DNA of 64,000 nt from an uncultured Prevotella sp. GTDB taxonomy: Bacteria; Bacteroidota; Bacteroidia; Bacteroidales; Bacteroidaceae. Each line of letters begins with the position of its first letter. Position 1 is the first letter of the stretch. Location: NCBI GenBank assembly GCA_958369755.1, contig CATXJC010000001.1, positions 1 through 64,000 on the forward strand. Direction: 5' to 3'. Positions 25,082 to 34,074 of the stretch are shown here, piece after piece. Below the pieces are notes generated by a model. That model made no database searches. It had not been told where the DNA came from and saw only the letters and a program-made list of their open reading frames with translations. Made by a program: the position numbers and the translations under genes.

Positions 25082-26011
25082 TTATTCCTTGATTTTGTCC
25101 CAATATGAGTTTTGAGAAGGATTGATGGAGAAGAGCAGCTCATAAATGCTTTCTTTCTCTTTCTGAGTGCCATGTTTCTGATAGATGTTAGCAAGCTCGT
25201 CCTTCTTATAGTCGGTCCAGATTTGTGGCAGCAGACTGAGCGGTCTGTCCGTACGTGCCTTCTTCAGATCCTGGAGCAGGGTGTTGGTGATTTCAGTTCT
25301 GCCTCGTTCCACATTATTCGCCATTTCATCGAGCCCTTTTCTGTAATAGTTGTATTGCAGCATTCTGAAAGGTTCCATGGCTCCGTCGAGATAATCGGAA
25401 ATGATGGCGAACCGGTTTCTGTTGTCACTAAACGCTTTCCAGCCCGGAAAATCAAGATTCTGGGCGTTGTTGGTGAGGTTCATGCAACGTTGCAGAATGT
25501 CCTCCCCACCTTTAGGCGCAAAACTGTCAAGATCTAAACCGATGATGAGGTAAGCATAGTAGGCGAGCAAAGCCGTTAGCTGGTTGTCAATCCGCTCTTC
25601 GGTAAACTCCAGTTGGTCGAACTCGGCAAACTTGAACGTGAAGTTTTCATCCACATTATTATATAAGGTGGACGTATAGGCTGAATTGTAGACGGGACGG
25701 TTGGCCTGGATGAGCGCCTTGCAGGTAAAGATATTCTGGTCTTTATCATACTTGCTTACCGTGATATTGAAGTTGCACACGATGCGCTCGTTCTTCCTGA
25801 ATTGAAGATTCGTCCATTGCCTGTCGTTCACAAACTGCTCAAGAGTTTGCTGCAGATTATCGAATACCCGGTTTTCCGTGCCCTGAATCTGGGCATGGTT
25901 GATGGTAATCTTAGCCTGCAACTCCTGAGCGGCTGATGTGATGGGACTACAAGAGATGAGCCAGCTCGTTGATAATGTCGCGAGCCACTTCAGTTTTCGG
26001 TTTCTTCTCAT
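25082..26011 (-). CDS. porD: PorD/DUF4835 family protein
   Basis: 309 residues with an N-terminal signal (MRRNRKLKWLATL... cleaved near TSAAQ). The body matches DUF4835: 'AKITINHAQIQGTENRVFDN', 'LQQTLEQFVNDRQWTNLQF', 'YYAYLIIGLDLDSFAP' and 'LDGAMEPFRMLQYNYYRKGLD'. In Bacteroidota this family is annotated as the type IX secretion protein PorD, although many organisms carry it without other Por genes nearby. The start codon lies inside coaBC: the two frames overlap by 65 bp. No later Met would keep the signal, so the overlap seems real. recN is the next gene. Confidence 0.82.
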   Translation of the reverse strand: MRRNRKLKWLATLSTSWLISCSPITSAAQELQAKITINHAQIQGTENRVFDNLQQTLEQFVNDRQWTNLQFRKNERIVCNFNITVSKYDKDQNIFTCKALIQANRPVYNSAYTSTLYNNVDENFTFKFAEFDQLEFTEERIDNQLTALLAYYAYLIIGLDLDSFAPKGGEDILQRCMNLTNNAQNLDFPGWKAFSDNRNRFAIISDYLDGAMEPFRMLQYNYYRKGLDEMANNVERGRTEITNTLLQDLKKARTDRPLSLLPQIWTDYKKDELANIYQKHGTQKEKESIYELLFSINPSQNSYWDKIKE

Positions 26012-27203
26012 ATTCTTTCTTACCCTCTTCAGAAATAATCGTTATCTGGTTGTCATCCGTACGGAATGTGGTTCCCGGATTGCGAGTAGAGTTAAGCACG
26101 ATGAAATCGGCATTTTTCTTTTTGCGTTTTTTCTGTGCATTAGCCTCTTCGTCGTTGGTTTCCAGGGCGAAAGCCACAATTCGCTGATGTTTTTGTTTCA
26201 TTTTGCCAAGGGCTGCGGCAATATCGTGAGTAGGGACGAGTCGGAGTTCCAAATCATCTTTCTCGCGCTTGATTTTCCTGTCAGCAATCTCGCTTGGCTT
26301 GAAATCAGCAACAGCAGCACAGAGGATGGCTGCATCGGTTGAGGCAAAAGCTTTAGTGGCTGCCTGATACATTTCCTCGCAACTTTCTACATCGATGCGA
26401 TGAATGGCTTCGGAACAGCTGAGCGAAACCGGACCTGCAACCAGCGTAACCTCAGCACCCCGACGGCAACACTCTTCAGCAAGGGCAAAGCCCATTTTGC
26501 CGGAAGAATAATTGCCGATGAAACGTACCGGGTCAATCTTTTCGTAAGTTGGTCCGGCTGTAATCATGATCTTCTTGCCTTTCAAATCGAGCTTATCGCT
26601 TTCTTTTTCCTTGCAGTTTTCTGATGCAGCTTCATCGGTCTCTGCATTCTGCTGAGCCTGTTCATCGAAGAATCTGTCAAGGCATTCTACGATAATATCA
26701 GGTTCTTCCATGCGTCCCTTTCCTTCCAGTCCGCTTGCCAGGAATCCCACTTCGGGTTCTATGATGTGATTTCCATAGCCCAGAAGTGTTTTCATGTTGG
26801 CTTGGGTAGAAGGATGCTTATACATGTCGAGGTCCATGGCTGGAGCGATGAAAACAGGTGCTTTCATCGACAGATAGGTTGTGATGAGCATGTTGTCAGC
26901 AATTCCGTGAGCCATCTTTCCCATGGTAGAGGCTGTGCAAGGAGCGATGAGCATGGCGTCGGCCCACAGACCTAAGTCTACGTGCGAATTCCAGGTTCCA
27001 TCGCGCTGCGAGAAAAATTCGCTTACCACAGGCTTATGCGTAAGAGCCGAAAGGGTGATGGGAGTGATGAACTCCTTTCCTGCAGGCGTAATGACTACTT
27101 GCACTTCGGCTCCGCGCTTGATGAGACCTCGTATGATGAGGCAAGACTTGTAGGCTGCAATAGAGCCCGTAATGCCCAATACGATTTTCTTTCCTTTTAA
27201 CAT
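25947..27203 (-). CDS. coaBC: Bifunctional phosphopantothenoylcysteine decarboxylase/synthetase CoaBC
   Basis: 418 residues. The N-terminal half is the FMN flavoprotein CoaC (decarboxylase): 'GITGSIAAYKS', 'SAPCTASTMGK'-like segment 'LIAPCTASTMGKMAHGIADN' and 'APAMDLDMY'. The C-terminal half is the CTP-dependent synthetase CoaB: 'ITAGPTYEKIDPVRFIGNYS', 'SSGKMGFALAE' and the lysine near KKKNADFIVLN. It makes 4'-phosphopantetheine on the coenzyme A route. The linker between domains (about 190-205) is acidic and Lys-rich. It overlaps porD by 65 bp. Confidence 0.96.
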   Translation of the reverse strand: MLKGKKIVLGITGSIAAYKSCLIIRGLIKRGAEVQVVITPAGKEFITPITLSALTHKPVVSEFFSQRDGTWNSHVDLGLWADAMLIAPCTASTMGKMAHGIADNMLITTYLSMKAPVFIAPAMDLDMYKHPSTQANMKTLLGYGNHIIEPEVGFLASGLEGKGRMEEPDIIVECLDRFFDEQAQQNAETDEAASENCKEKESDKLDLKGKKIMITAGPTYEKIDPVRFIGNYSSGKMGFALAEECCRRGAEVTLVAGPVSLSCSEAIHRIDVESCEEMYQAATKAFASTDAAILCAAVADFKPSEIADRKIKREKDDLELRLVPTHDIAAALGKMKQKHQRIVAFALETNDEEANAQKKRKKKNADFIVLNSTRNPGTTFRTDDNQITIISEEGKKEYEKKPKTEVARDIINELAHLL

Positions 27204-27284
27204 GAATTTTTCTAACTGTTAAGAAATAAATCCGAGTTTCGCAAGAGGTTTGTTCTTCAACCGCTTGCGAAAGTCCGGTAACAA

Positions 27285-28148
27285 TTATTTTCCCATTCTC
27301 TTGTTGAATTCACGAAGGCGGATGCGGGTAAGTACCTGCTTGGTATTGTTGGTGAAATCGCTTCCCAAGACCCATGTAAAATAACCCGGGTCTTTGGTCA
27401 GAATCTCGGCCACATCCCATCCTTTGTATTTGCCGAAGTTGAATACTTCGTGCTTCAAAGGATTTCCGTTCTCATCGTTTACAACGTTGCCCTGGGCGTC
27501 TTTTACCTCTTCCCAAACGATGCGTCCGGCGAAATCTACATTATCCTTTTGCTTAGAGAAATCGGCTAGTTCATCCATGTTGTTGTTGAGCACGCGCTCA
27601 GGTTCATCCTGCACGCCTGGAGCATACTTGTCGAGCTCGCCCATGAGCACGCGGTAAGTAGCCTCTGTATCCTGATCTGCACGATGAGCTTCGAAATCTT
27701 CCTCCATCTTTCTGCCGCAATAGAACTTGTAGGCAGCAGCCAGGTTGCGGCGTTCCATCTTCATGAAGATGGTCTGCGCATCGATGAGACGGCACTTGTT
27801 GAAATCGAAGTCGATTCCAGCACGCAGGAATTCTTCTGCGAGCATCGGTACATCGAAGTGGTTGGAATTGTAGCCTGCGAAATCGCAACCTGTAAATTCC
27901 TTCTCTAATGTGGCAGCCAGCTGCTTGAAGGTTGGCGCATCTTTTACATCTTCGTTGCTGATACCTGTAAGGGCAACTACTTCGGCAGGAATCTCCTTGC
28001 AAGGATTTACGAAGAGGTTCTTGCGGTCTTCAGTTCCATCAGGCATTACCTTGATGTAAGAAATCTGTATAATACGATCCTTGATCATGTCAAGACCCGT
28101 TGTTTCCAGGTCGAACACGATCAGAGGCTTTGTCAAATTGAGTTTCAT
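27285..28148 (-). CDS. DnaQ-like 3'-5' exonuclease
   Basis: 287 residues. A DEDDh exonuclease domain spans about 1-180: Exo I FDLETTGL, Exo II NSNHFDVPML and Exo III AHRADQDTEA with the catalytic His and Asp. The C-terminal 80 residues have the 'FNFGKYKGWDVAEILTKDPG' and 'YFTWVLGSDF' motif of the exodeoxyribonuclease X-like C-terminal domain. It sits 51 bp downstream of dnaN on the same strand, which suits a proofreading or repair role near replication. It could be called a PolC/epsilon-like protein, but ExoX-like is closer. Confidence 0.88.
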   Translation of the reverse strand: MKLNLTKPLIVFDLETTGLDMIKDRIIQISYIKVMPDGTEDRKNLFVNPCKEIPAEVVALTGISNEDVKDAPTFKQLAATLEKEFTGCDFAGYNSNHFDVPMLAEEFLRAGIDFDFNKCRLIDAQTIFMKMERRNLAAAYKFYCGRKMEEDFEAHRADQDTEATYRVLMGELDKYAPGVQDEPERVLNNNMDELADFSKQKDNVDFAGRIVWEEVKDAQGNVVNDENGNPLKHEVFNFGKYKGWDVAEILTKDPGYFTWVLGSDFTNNTKQVLTRIRLREFNKRMGK

Positions 28149-28199
28149 TTTTGTAGAAATACTTTTCTTTTTGTTGTTTCAGAGAAAGCCCGTGCTCCT

Positions 28200-29327
28200 T
28201 TAGTCGTTAAGGAGCATAGGCATGATGAGCATCAGAATATCTTCGTTCTCAGGCTGTTCTGCTGGTACGATGATTCCGGCACGGCTTGGGTCTGCCAGCT
28301 GGATGATGATGTTGTCGCTGGTGAGATTGCTCAGGATTTCCATCAGACTGCTTCCCTTGAAGCCGATGCTGATAGGAGAGCCGTTGTATTCGCAAGACAA
28401 CTGTTCCTTTGCAGATGTTGAGAAGTCAATATCCTCAGAAGAAACCTCGAAACGGCCTGACTCGATGTGGAAACGGATGAGCTGGCTGCTCTCGCTTGCA
28501 AATGGCAATACGCGGCGCAAAGCACTCTGCAAGCCTCTGCGGTCTACTGTAACCTCGTTAGGGTTGTTTGGAATGACAGAGTTGTAGTTAGGGTAGCGGC
28601 CATCAATCAGTCTGCATCTCATAACGCCGTCAGTAAACTGGATTTCTGCGCTTCGGTCATCAAACTTGATGATAGCGTCGTCGCCGTCCTTGCTCAGAAT
28701 GTTCTTCAGCAGAGAAGCTGGCTTCTTAGGCAAGTTGAATGCTGAAGGAGATTCGCTCTTGATAGTGAAGTTCTTGCTGCGAACCAGCTTGTGACCATCG
28801 CTTGCTACGATAGCGAGAGCATCTGCTGTCAGGTCGAAGTAAATACCGTTCATGACTGGGCGCAACTCATCGTTGGCTGTAGCGAAGAGCGAGCGTGAAA
28901 TGTTGTTGATCAGCATTTCTGTAGGCAAAGAAACTGTGGTGCAAGCATCGTTCATGCTCTGTGTGCGAGGATATTCCTCTGCGCTCTGACCTGTGAAGTT
29001 GTAAAGACCGTTTTGGTAAACAATCTTGATGGCAACGGCTTCTCCGGCAGCATCCACATCAAAGTGAAGAGGCTGCTCAGGCAGTTCCTTCAACGCATCG
29101 AGGATTACGCGGTTAGGCACACAAAACTCACCTTCTCCATCGTGGTCGGTAAGAGCGAGTGTACTCTTGATGACATTATCACTATCGCTAGCTGTGATGC
29201 TCATTTCACCGTTAGCAACTTGGAAAAGGAAACAATCGAGGATTGGCAACGAATTCTTGCTTCCAATCACTTTTGCGAGCATGTTGAGCTTGCTGCTCAA
29301 TGCAGAACTTGATACTGTAAATCTCAT
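28200..29327 (-). CDS. dnaN: DNA polymerase III beta subunit (sliding clamp)
   Basis: 375 residues with three clamp domains, the usual length. The start MRFTVSSSALSSKLNMLAKV and C-terminus 'AEQPENEDILMLIMPMLLND' are diagnostic. It encircles DNA and tethers the replicative polymerase. Promoter at 29402-29433; leader about 70 nt. dnaA is not nearby, as is common in this phylum. The exonuclease gene follows on the same strand; the DUF3127 gene is divergent. Confidence 0.97.
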   Translation of the reverse strand: MRFTVSSSALSSKLNMLAKVIGSKNSLPILDCFLFQVANGEMSITASDSDNVIKSTLALTDHDGEGEFCVPNRVILDALKELPEQPLHFDVDAAGEAVAIKIVYQNGLYNFTGQSAEEYPRTQSMNDACTTVSLPTEMLINNISRSLFATANDELRPVMNGIYFDLTADALAIVASDGHKLVRSKNFTIKSESPSAFNLPKKPASLLKNILSKDGDDAIIKFDDRSAEIQFTDGVMRCRLIDGRYPNYNSVIPNNPNEVTVDRRGLQSALRRVLPFASESSQLIRFHIESGRFEVSSEDIDFSTSAKEQLSCEYNGSPISIGFKGSSLMEILSNLTSDNIIIQLADPSRAGIIVPAEQPENEDILMLIMPMLLND

Positions 29328-29401
29328 GAGTATTTTATTTAAATTTTATTTTGTTTTCTGTTTCACCTTAATTTAATTAGGCAATATCACCTAATTGAGC
29401 A

Positions 29402-29433
29402 CAAAAATACAAAAAATATCGCTGATAAGCAAA
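29402..29433 (-). promoter_or_regulatory. dnaN promoter
   Basis: Minus strand: -33 TTTG at 29430-29433 and -7 TATTTTTG at 29402-29409, separated by 20 bp, about 75 bp upstream of the dnaN start codon. Confidence 0.7.
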
Positions 29434-29537
29434 AATAATTGGAGAAAAGTTCTAGTTTTTGAACTATTTTTAGTAATTTCGCAGTCAGAAAGAAAAAAAC
29501 ACCCTTTAAACAAAGGAAAAACTTTAAATATTATCAT

Positions 29538-29984
29538 ATGGAATTACAAGGAAAAGTTATTGCCGTTTTGCCTGAAAGAAGCGGCGTCTCTGCAAGAGGA
29601 GAGTGGAAAGCTCAGTCGTTCGTAATTGAAACCCACGAGCAGTATCCAAAGAAATTGTGCTTTGATGTTTTCGGAGCAGACCGTCTGGCTCAGTTCAATA
29701 TTCAGAGTGGTGAGGAACTTCTGGTTTCTTTCGACATTGATGCTCACGAGTATCAGGGCCGTTGGTTCAACAGCATCCGTGCCTGGAACATCCAGCGTGT
29801 TGACCCTAACGCCGTAGCTGGTGCTATGGGCGGAATGCAGCCAGGTGCGTTTCCTCCAGTAGGTGCTCCTGTAGCTCCTGCTCAGCCAGCAGCTCCTGCT
29901 AATGGTGCAACTGCAGCATTCCCTCCAGTTCAGCCTGCAGCTCCTGCAGCAGAGGGTGGTAGCGCAGATGATCTTCCTTTCTAA
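29538..29984 (+). CDS. DUF3127 protein with an SSB-like acidic tail
   Basis: 148 residues. Residues 1-88 are a DUF3127 domain, predicted OB-like ('ELQGKVIAVLPERSGVSARG', 'KLCFDVFGADRLAQF', 'GRWFNSIRAWNI'). Residues about 95-140 are Ala/Pro-rich and low complexity. The last residues are DDLPF, like the DD(I/L)PF tip by which single-stranded DNA-binding protein recruits repair and replication partners. The layout (OB fold, flexible linker, acidic tip) is that of SSB. It is divergent from dnaN. DUF3127 has no settled function; an accessory ssDNA-binding role is inference. Confidence 0.85.
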   Translation: MELQGKVIAVLPERSGVSARGEWKAQSFVIETHEQYPKKLCFDVFGADRLAQFNIQSGEELLVSFDIDAHEYQGRWFNSIRAWNIQRVDPNAVAGAMGGMQPGAFPPVGAPVAPAQPAAPANGATAAFPPVQPAAPAAEGGSADDLPF

Positions 29985-30009
29985 AAACAGAAAAGTAAGA
30001 TAAAAATAA

Positions 30010-30061
30010 GAGCACTTCGCCTGAGACTTTCTTCTGTCTCGGATGAAGTGCTCTTTTTTTA
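30010..30061. terminator. Terminator, plus strand (probably bidirectional)
   Basis: GAGCACTTC (30010-30018) pairs with GAAGTGCTC (30045-30053), with an inner TGAGAC/GTCTC helix, followed by eight T. It separates the DUF3127 gene from the convergent MFS gene. Confidence 0.85.
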
Positions 30062-30096
30062 TTCATAATCTTATATTTCTCTTTATCAACTGTTTT

Positions 30097-31275
30097 CTAT
30101 TCTCTGCGTCTCTTCTCAAAGAATTGTTTCGAAGCGGCAAAGAAGAGGAGAACGGAAGCTGCATTTTCTATCGCAACCATCCAGAATGTGCCGTTGTAAC
30201 CGAAATGTTCTGCCACAACTCCGCCTAAGAGACAGCCGATTCCAAAGCCCAAATCCCAACCTGTAAGAATGCTGCTGTTTGCCGTTCCACGCTGGTTGTG
30301 ACGAGCCACATTAATAAACATGTTGAGAAAGGCTGGGTAAAGATGACCGTTACCCAGGCCGATGAGACAAGCCGAAAGATAATAGGCTACCGGGTGCTTG
30401 ACGGCAACAAAGATGATGAAACCTACAAGCGAAAGCAGCATTCCTTCGGCCGCATTCTGGGTAAGTTTGCCCTGGCTCAAGGCTTTTCTTCCCTGCAATC
30501 TTGACAGAAACAGGCCCATGGAAAGAAGGGCAAAAAAAGTGCCCGTTCCGCCCGTAATTCCGAGTTCCTCCTTGCTGTAAATCGCAAGATAATTGCTCAG
30601 AACGCCCCAGCAGAAACCGAACATGGCGATGTTGATGGCAAGGAGCCAGGCACGCGTCAGGAAGAAGCGGTCGAGAGAAAGCTTCTCCTTGTTCTTAACG
30701 ATTTCCTTTTCGGGGAGGCGGATGGTTCCTGCAATCACAACTGAGGCAATCGCCACGATGAAAGCTATCCAAAAGAGAATCATGTAACTGTCTACCGCAT
30801 TATGGAGATAGATTCCGATGGATGGAGCAATTGCCATGGCAAAATTGTTGCTCAGTCCGTAGAGTCCGATTCCTTCATTTCTCCTACTTGCCGGAAGAAC
30901 GTCGATGGCGCAGGTGCTGTTGGCAACCGTTACGGCTCCGAACGGACCTCCGTGCAGGGTTCTGCAGATGGCAAACATCAGGATGGTGCTGGCTGCAATA
31001 TAGCCGGCAAAGAAGATGGCGAAGGCCGAGAGACAGACCATCAGAACCTTCTTGCGCGAAAAGCTGTCAACCACATATCCGCTGAACGGACGAATGATGA
31101 GGGCGGCAACCGTATAGCCGCTCAGCACAATTCCAATCACATCTTTCGTGGCTCCAAAATTTTCGCTCAGATAGAGAGGGAGCAAAGGTGTGAGCAGATA
31201 GAAGGCGAAATACAACAGAAAGTTGGTAGTCATCACCTTGATGTAGTTTGCATTCCAAAGTTTCTCTTTCATCAT
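30097..31275 (-). CDS. MFS transporter
   Basis: 392 residues with about 12 hydrophobic segments. The loop 2-3 motif appears as GYVVDSFSRKKVL, the form found in drug:H+ and arabinose-efflux-type MFS proteins. Start MMKEKLWNANYIKVMTTNF leads directly into TM1. Substrate unknown. It lies 41 bp downstream of nudC on the same strand, with three 19-bp tandem repeats bridging the gap, so the two are probably one transcript. Confidence 0.88.
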   Translation of the reverse strand: MMKEKLWNANYIKVMTTNFLLYFAFYLLTPLLPLYLSENFGATKDVIGIVLSGYTVAALIIRPFSGYVVDSFSRKKVLMVCLSAFAIFFAGYIAASTILMFAICRTLHGGPFGAVTVANSTCAIDVLPASRRNEGIGLYGLSNNFAMAIAPSIGIYLHNAVDSYMILFWIAFIVAIASVVIAGTIRLPEKEIVKNKEKLSLDRFFLTRAWLLAINIAMFGFCWGVLSNYLAIYSKEELGITGGTGTFFALLSMGLFLSRLQGRKALSQGKLTQNAAEGMLLSLVGFIIFVAVKHPVAYYLSACLIGLGNGHLYPAFLNMFINVARHNQRGTANSSILTGWDLGFGIGCLLGGVVAEHFGYNGTFWMVAIENAASVLLFFAASKQFFEKRRRE

Positions 31276-31278
31276 TTT

Positions 31279-31335
31279 TTAGAGTTTATCCTCACTTTTA
31301 GAGTTTGTCCTCATTATTAGAGTTTGTCCGCCAGC
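31279..31335. repeat. Three tandem 19-bp copies at the nudC 3' end
   Basis: TTAGAGTTT(A/G)TCC(T/G)C starts at 31279, 31298 and 31317, exactly 19 bp apart. The copy at 31317 contains the nudC stop codon and its last codons; the other two are non-coding duplicates between nudC and the MFS start. Confidence 0.7.
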
Positions 31336-32090
31336 CAGGCGTCGATGAGTTTTCGGGCGATGGAAAGTTTCTCTGGGAGAATAGGGAGATTCTCTTTCGT
31401 GAACCATTTACCACGAGAGAGTTCTTCTTTCTGAAGATGAATTTCTCCATCTACATATTCTGCCGAGAAGCCAATCATCAGACCGCTCGGATAAGGCCAA
31501 GGCTGGGAACCGAAATATTTCAAGTTCTTGATAGTCAGACCGGTTTCTTCCATTACTTCACGATGAACCGCCTCTTCCAGATTCTCGCCAGTCTCTACGA
31601 AACCAGCCACGAGACTGTCGAAATTTCCCTTGAAATTACGGGCGTGTACCAGCAAGACCTGATCATCTTTCTTAATCAGAACGATGATGGCTGTGGCAAG
31701 CGAAGGCCAGACCTGTTTGCCACATTCTGTACATTTCTTACTGATGTCGGTTGCCATTTTCATCGGAGCTCCGCAAACGCCGCAGAATTGGGTATTCATG
31801 TCCCAATAGTTGAGTTCCTGACACTTTCCTGCTTTCTGGTAAAGGGCAGGAAAGAGTTTGTAGAAACTAGGGCGCAAGCCGCACATTTCGTACTTCGGAT
31901 TGCCGGTAACGGGCTCAGGAATGGTGAAGGTCTTCACCTCTGTTCCGTCTTCCATCGGGGTAATATTGAGAATGTGAGTCCAAGGCTTTGTTGGGATTGG
32001 ACTCTCTTCTGAACAAGGAATCGTATAGGTTCCGTCTTCTTTCTTTTCGAGCAAGAGATCAGTCTTGCAAAATATAAACCAATACTTCAT
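31317..32090 (-). CDS. nudC: NAD+ diphosphatase NudC (Nudix hydrolase)
   Basis: 257 residues. A zinc ribbon CGVCG...CTECG near residues 105-130 is followed by the Nudix box GFVETGENLEEAVHREVMEE and the NudC-specific 'SQPWPYPSGLMIGF' (the SQPWPFPxS motif). It hydrolyses NAD(H) to NMN and AMP and removes NAD caps from RNA. The N-terminal domain is slightly short but intact. The stop lies in the tandem repeat at 31317. Confidence 0.94.
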   Translation of the reverse strand: MKYWFIFCKTDLLLEKKEDGTYTIPCSEESPIPTKPWTHILNITPMEDGTEVKTFTIPEPVTGNPKYEMCGLRPSFYKLFPALYQKAGKCQELNYWDMNTQFCGVCGAPMKMATDISKKCTECGKQVWPSLATAIIVLIKKDDQVLLVHARNFKGNFDSLVAGFVETGENLEEAVHREVMEETGLTIKNLKYFGSQPWPYPSGLMIGFSAEYVDGEIHLQKEELSRGKWFTKENLPILPEKLSIARKLIDAWLADKL

Positions 32091-32162
32091 TCTTTATTTT
32101 GAACTTATTTGCTTTTTTACTTTGATCTTTATAATATGCTTTTCCAGAAGCGTTTCGAGGAG

Positions 32163-33926
32163 CTATTTCTTCTTACCGAACAGCAATTCGAAATCGCGCT
32201 GGGCAGCAGGCTTAGTCCATGCTTCCGGCACAAACTTCCAGTTGTTGTTTGGTTTTGCATCAACCGTTCCCATCTTTTCAATTTCTTCCATCAGATAGTA
32301 GCGCTGGTCGCGCTTGCTGCGATAGATGATTCGGCTTTCAAGACTGTCTTTCGGGATTCCGGCACCCTTGGTAAGGAGTTCGCCGCCGCCATTTCCACGA
32401 TAGCTGTTAACGGCTACCTTGTACCATTTCTTCTCATCGAAAGGTTCGCCGTTACTCATGCGCAGAATCTTCACCTTCTCGCCGTCTGGCTTGGTTACGT
32501 CAACTTCGTAATCGATTCCCGCAGCACTATCAAAGTTGAACGAGAGATTCTTGAAACCGAGGCGTTGCTGGTCGCCAACGGTCTTCTCATCGAGCAGCAG
32601 GAGATGGTCGTCCGGGCTCTTCATGGTGTTCACCCAGAGGTCGTAACTCATTTCCAGATGCTTTCTGATTTCTTCGCCCGTCATGCGCATTACGTAGAGC
32701 TGGTTCTCATATTTATAGAGATTGAACATGTCGCTCACGTAGATTGGGCCGGCTTTCAGAACCGCGTTGAACTGAAGAGGAGCGTTGAACGAAATATCGG
32801 CTTTTGTCATCTGCAACTGGAGGTTGAGGATGAAATCGTTGAAGGCAGAACTGCCGAAGAACTGGTCGCGGCTGTAGATGGTAGTCTTGAAGTTGCCAAT
32901 CTGCTTGCCCACATATTTCTTTACTTCCGCAATCTGAGGTTCGAAAGTCTTCATGAAATCCTCGTCGATAGGACAATCTGTCACATCCACAATCTTGCCT
33001 GTCACCTTTTTGTCAGTTACCACCAGCTGCTTCTTTCCGTTCACCTTTTTTTTGTTGAGGGTGAGGGTTATTTCTGCATCAGCCACGCTAATGGCGTTGT
33101 TGGCAGGATCCAGGCAAACCACCTGCTTTCCATCAGTATTGGTTACGGTTTCGTTGTCGCGCGTATGGTCGTGGCCGAAGAGAATGAGGTCGAAGCCTGG
33201 CACTTCTTTTGCCACCTTGATAGAGGCGTCTTCATCATATTCGGCAGTCTGAATGCCTCCGTCTTTTCCGCTGTGGAAGAGGCCGATGATAACATCCGGT
33301 TTTTCATTCTCCTGGAGATACTTCACCCATTTGCGGGCGTTTGTTACTATATTTTCAAATTTCAGTCCGCTCCAGAGATTCTCCGTGAGCCAGTTTGGAA
33401 TGGCAGGAGTAATCATTCCCAAAACTGCCACCTTCACGCCCTCGCGGTTCAGGATGAGATAAGGCTTAACGTATGGCTGGCCTGTAGAAGTGCTGATGAT
33501 GTTGGAACCAAGAACTGGGCAATTGAGTTCTTTTATCCATTTGTCGTAAACAGGATGACCCGTTTCAACATCATGATTGCCAAACACTTGCGCATCATAC
33601 TTCATGTAGTTTACCACATCGGCAGCCACGTTTCTAGCCTCTGTGTTTACATAATTATAATAATAGCAGGTAGGCTGTCCCTGCAGAATATCGCCATTCT
33701 CCAAGAGGATGAGGTTATCCTTGTAGTCTTTTCGCAGATTATTGACGTAGGAAGAAACGCGCGCCAAGGTTCCTGCTTTTGGCTTACGGTTGATGAAATC
33801 GTAAGGGAAGAAAGAGCCGTGCACATCGCTTGTCTCTATCACTCTCAGTTTTACGGTACGTTGTTGTGCCATAGCTTGTGAATTGAAAGTTAGCGCCAGA
33901 AGAAGCGCAGCAAATAATTGTTTCAT
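32163..33926 (-). CDS. Secreted bifunctional 5'-nucleotidase/metallophosphatase
   Basis: 587 residues from ATG 33926 (MKQLFAALLLALTF), which gives a signal peptide cleaved after AMAQ; a longer in-frame start at 34004 would spoil it. The metallophosphatase motifs are all present: SDVHGSFFPYD, ENGDILQGQP, FGNHDVE and FGHDHTRDN. The C-terminal 5_nucleotid_C domain includes 'VAVNSYRGNGGGELL'. It would hydrolyse nucleotides or 2',3'-cyclic nucleotides in the periplasm, like UshA/CpdB. A -7-like TACTTTTG (minus, 33994-34001) is upstream. Single gene. Confidence 0.92.
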   Translation of the reverse strand: MKQLFAALLLALTFNSQAMAQQRTVKLRVIETSDVHGSFFPYDFINRKPKAGTLARVSSYVNNLRKDYKDNLILLENGDILQGQPTCYYYNYVNTEARNVAADVVNYMKYDAQVFGNHDVETGHPVYDKWIKELNCPVLGSNIISTSTGQPYVKPYLILNREGVKVAVLGMITPAIPNWLTENLWSGLKFENIVTNARKWVKYLQENEKPDVIIGLFHSGKDGGIQTAEYDEDASIKVAKEVPGFDLILFGHDHTRDNETVTNTDGKQVVCLDPANNAISVADAEITLTLNKKKVNGKKQLVVTDKKVTGKIVDVTDCPIDEDFMKTFEPQIAEVKKYVGKQIGNFKTTIYSRDQFFGSSAFNDFILNLQLQMTKADISFNAPLQFNAVLKAGPIYVSDMFNLYKYENQLYVMRMTGEEIRKHLEMSYDLWVNTMKSPDDHLLLLDEKTVGDQQRLGFKNLSFNFDSAAGIDYEVDVTKPDGEKVKILRMSNGEPFDEKKWYKVAVNSYRGNGGGELLTKGAGIPKDSLESRIIYRSKRDQRYYLMEEIEKMGTVDAKPNNNWKFVPEAWTKPAAQRDFELLFGKKK

Positions 33927-34074
33927 ATTAATTAATGTATTACTTTTGAGTAATGAAAGCCCATCAGTTGAGCTCTGTTTCTTATTTTCTCTGCAAAAGT
34001 ACAAAAAAGAACTTAAATAGGCATACTTTTTGTTGGATATTTTTTAAAAACTAAAAAATAGGAGGTTTTATAAT

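Noticed and set aside
32109..33881. 590-codon plus-strand open frame over the 5'-nucleotidase gene
   Set aside because: Antisense shadow: the minus-strand gene has all metallophosphatase motifs and a signal peptide, while this frame shows no family features.
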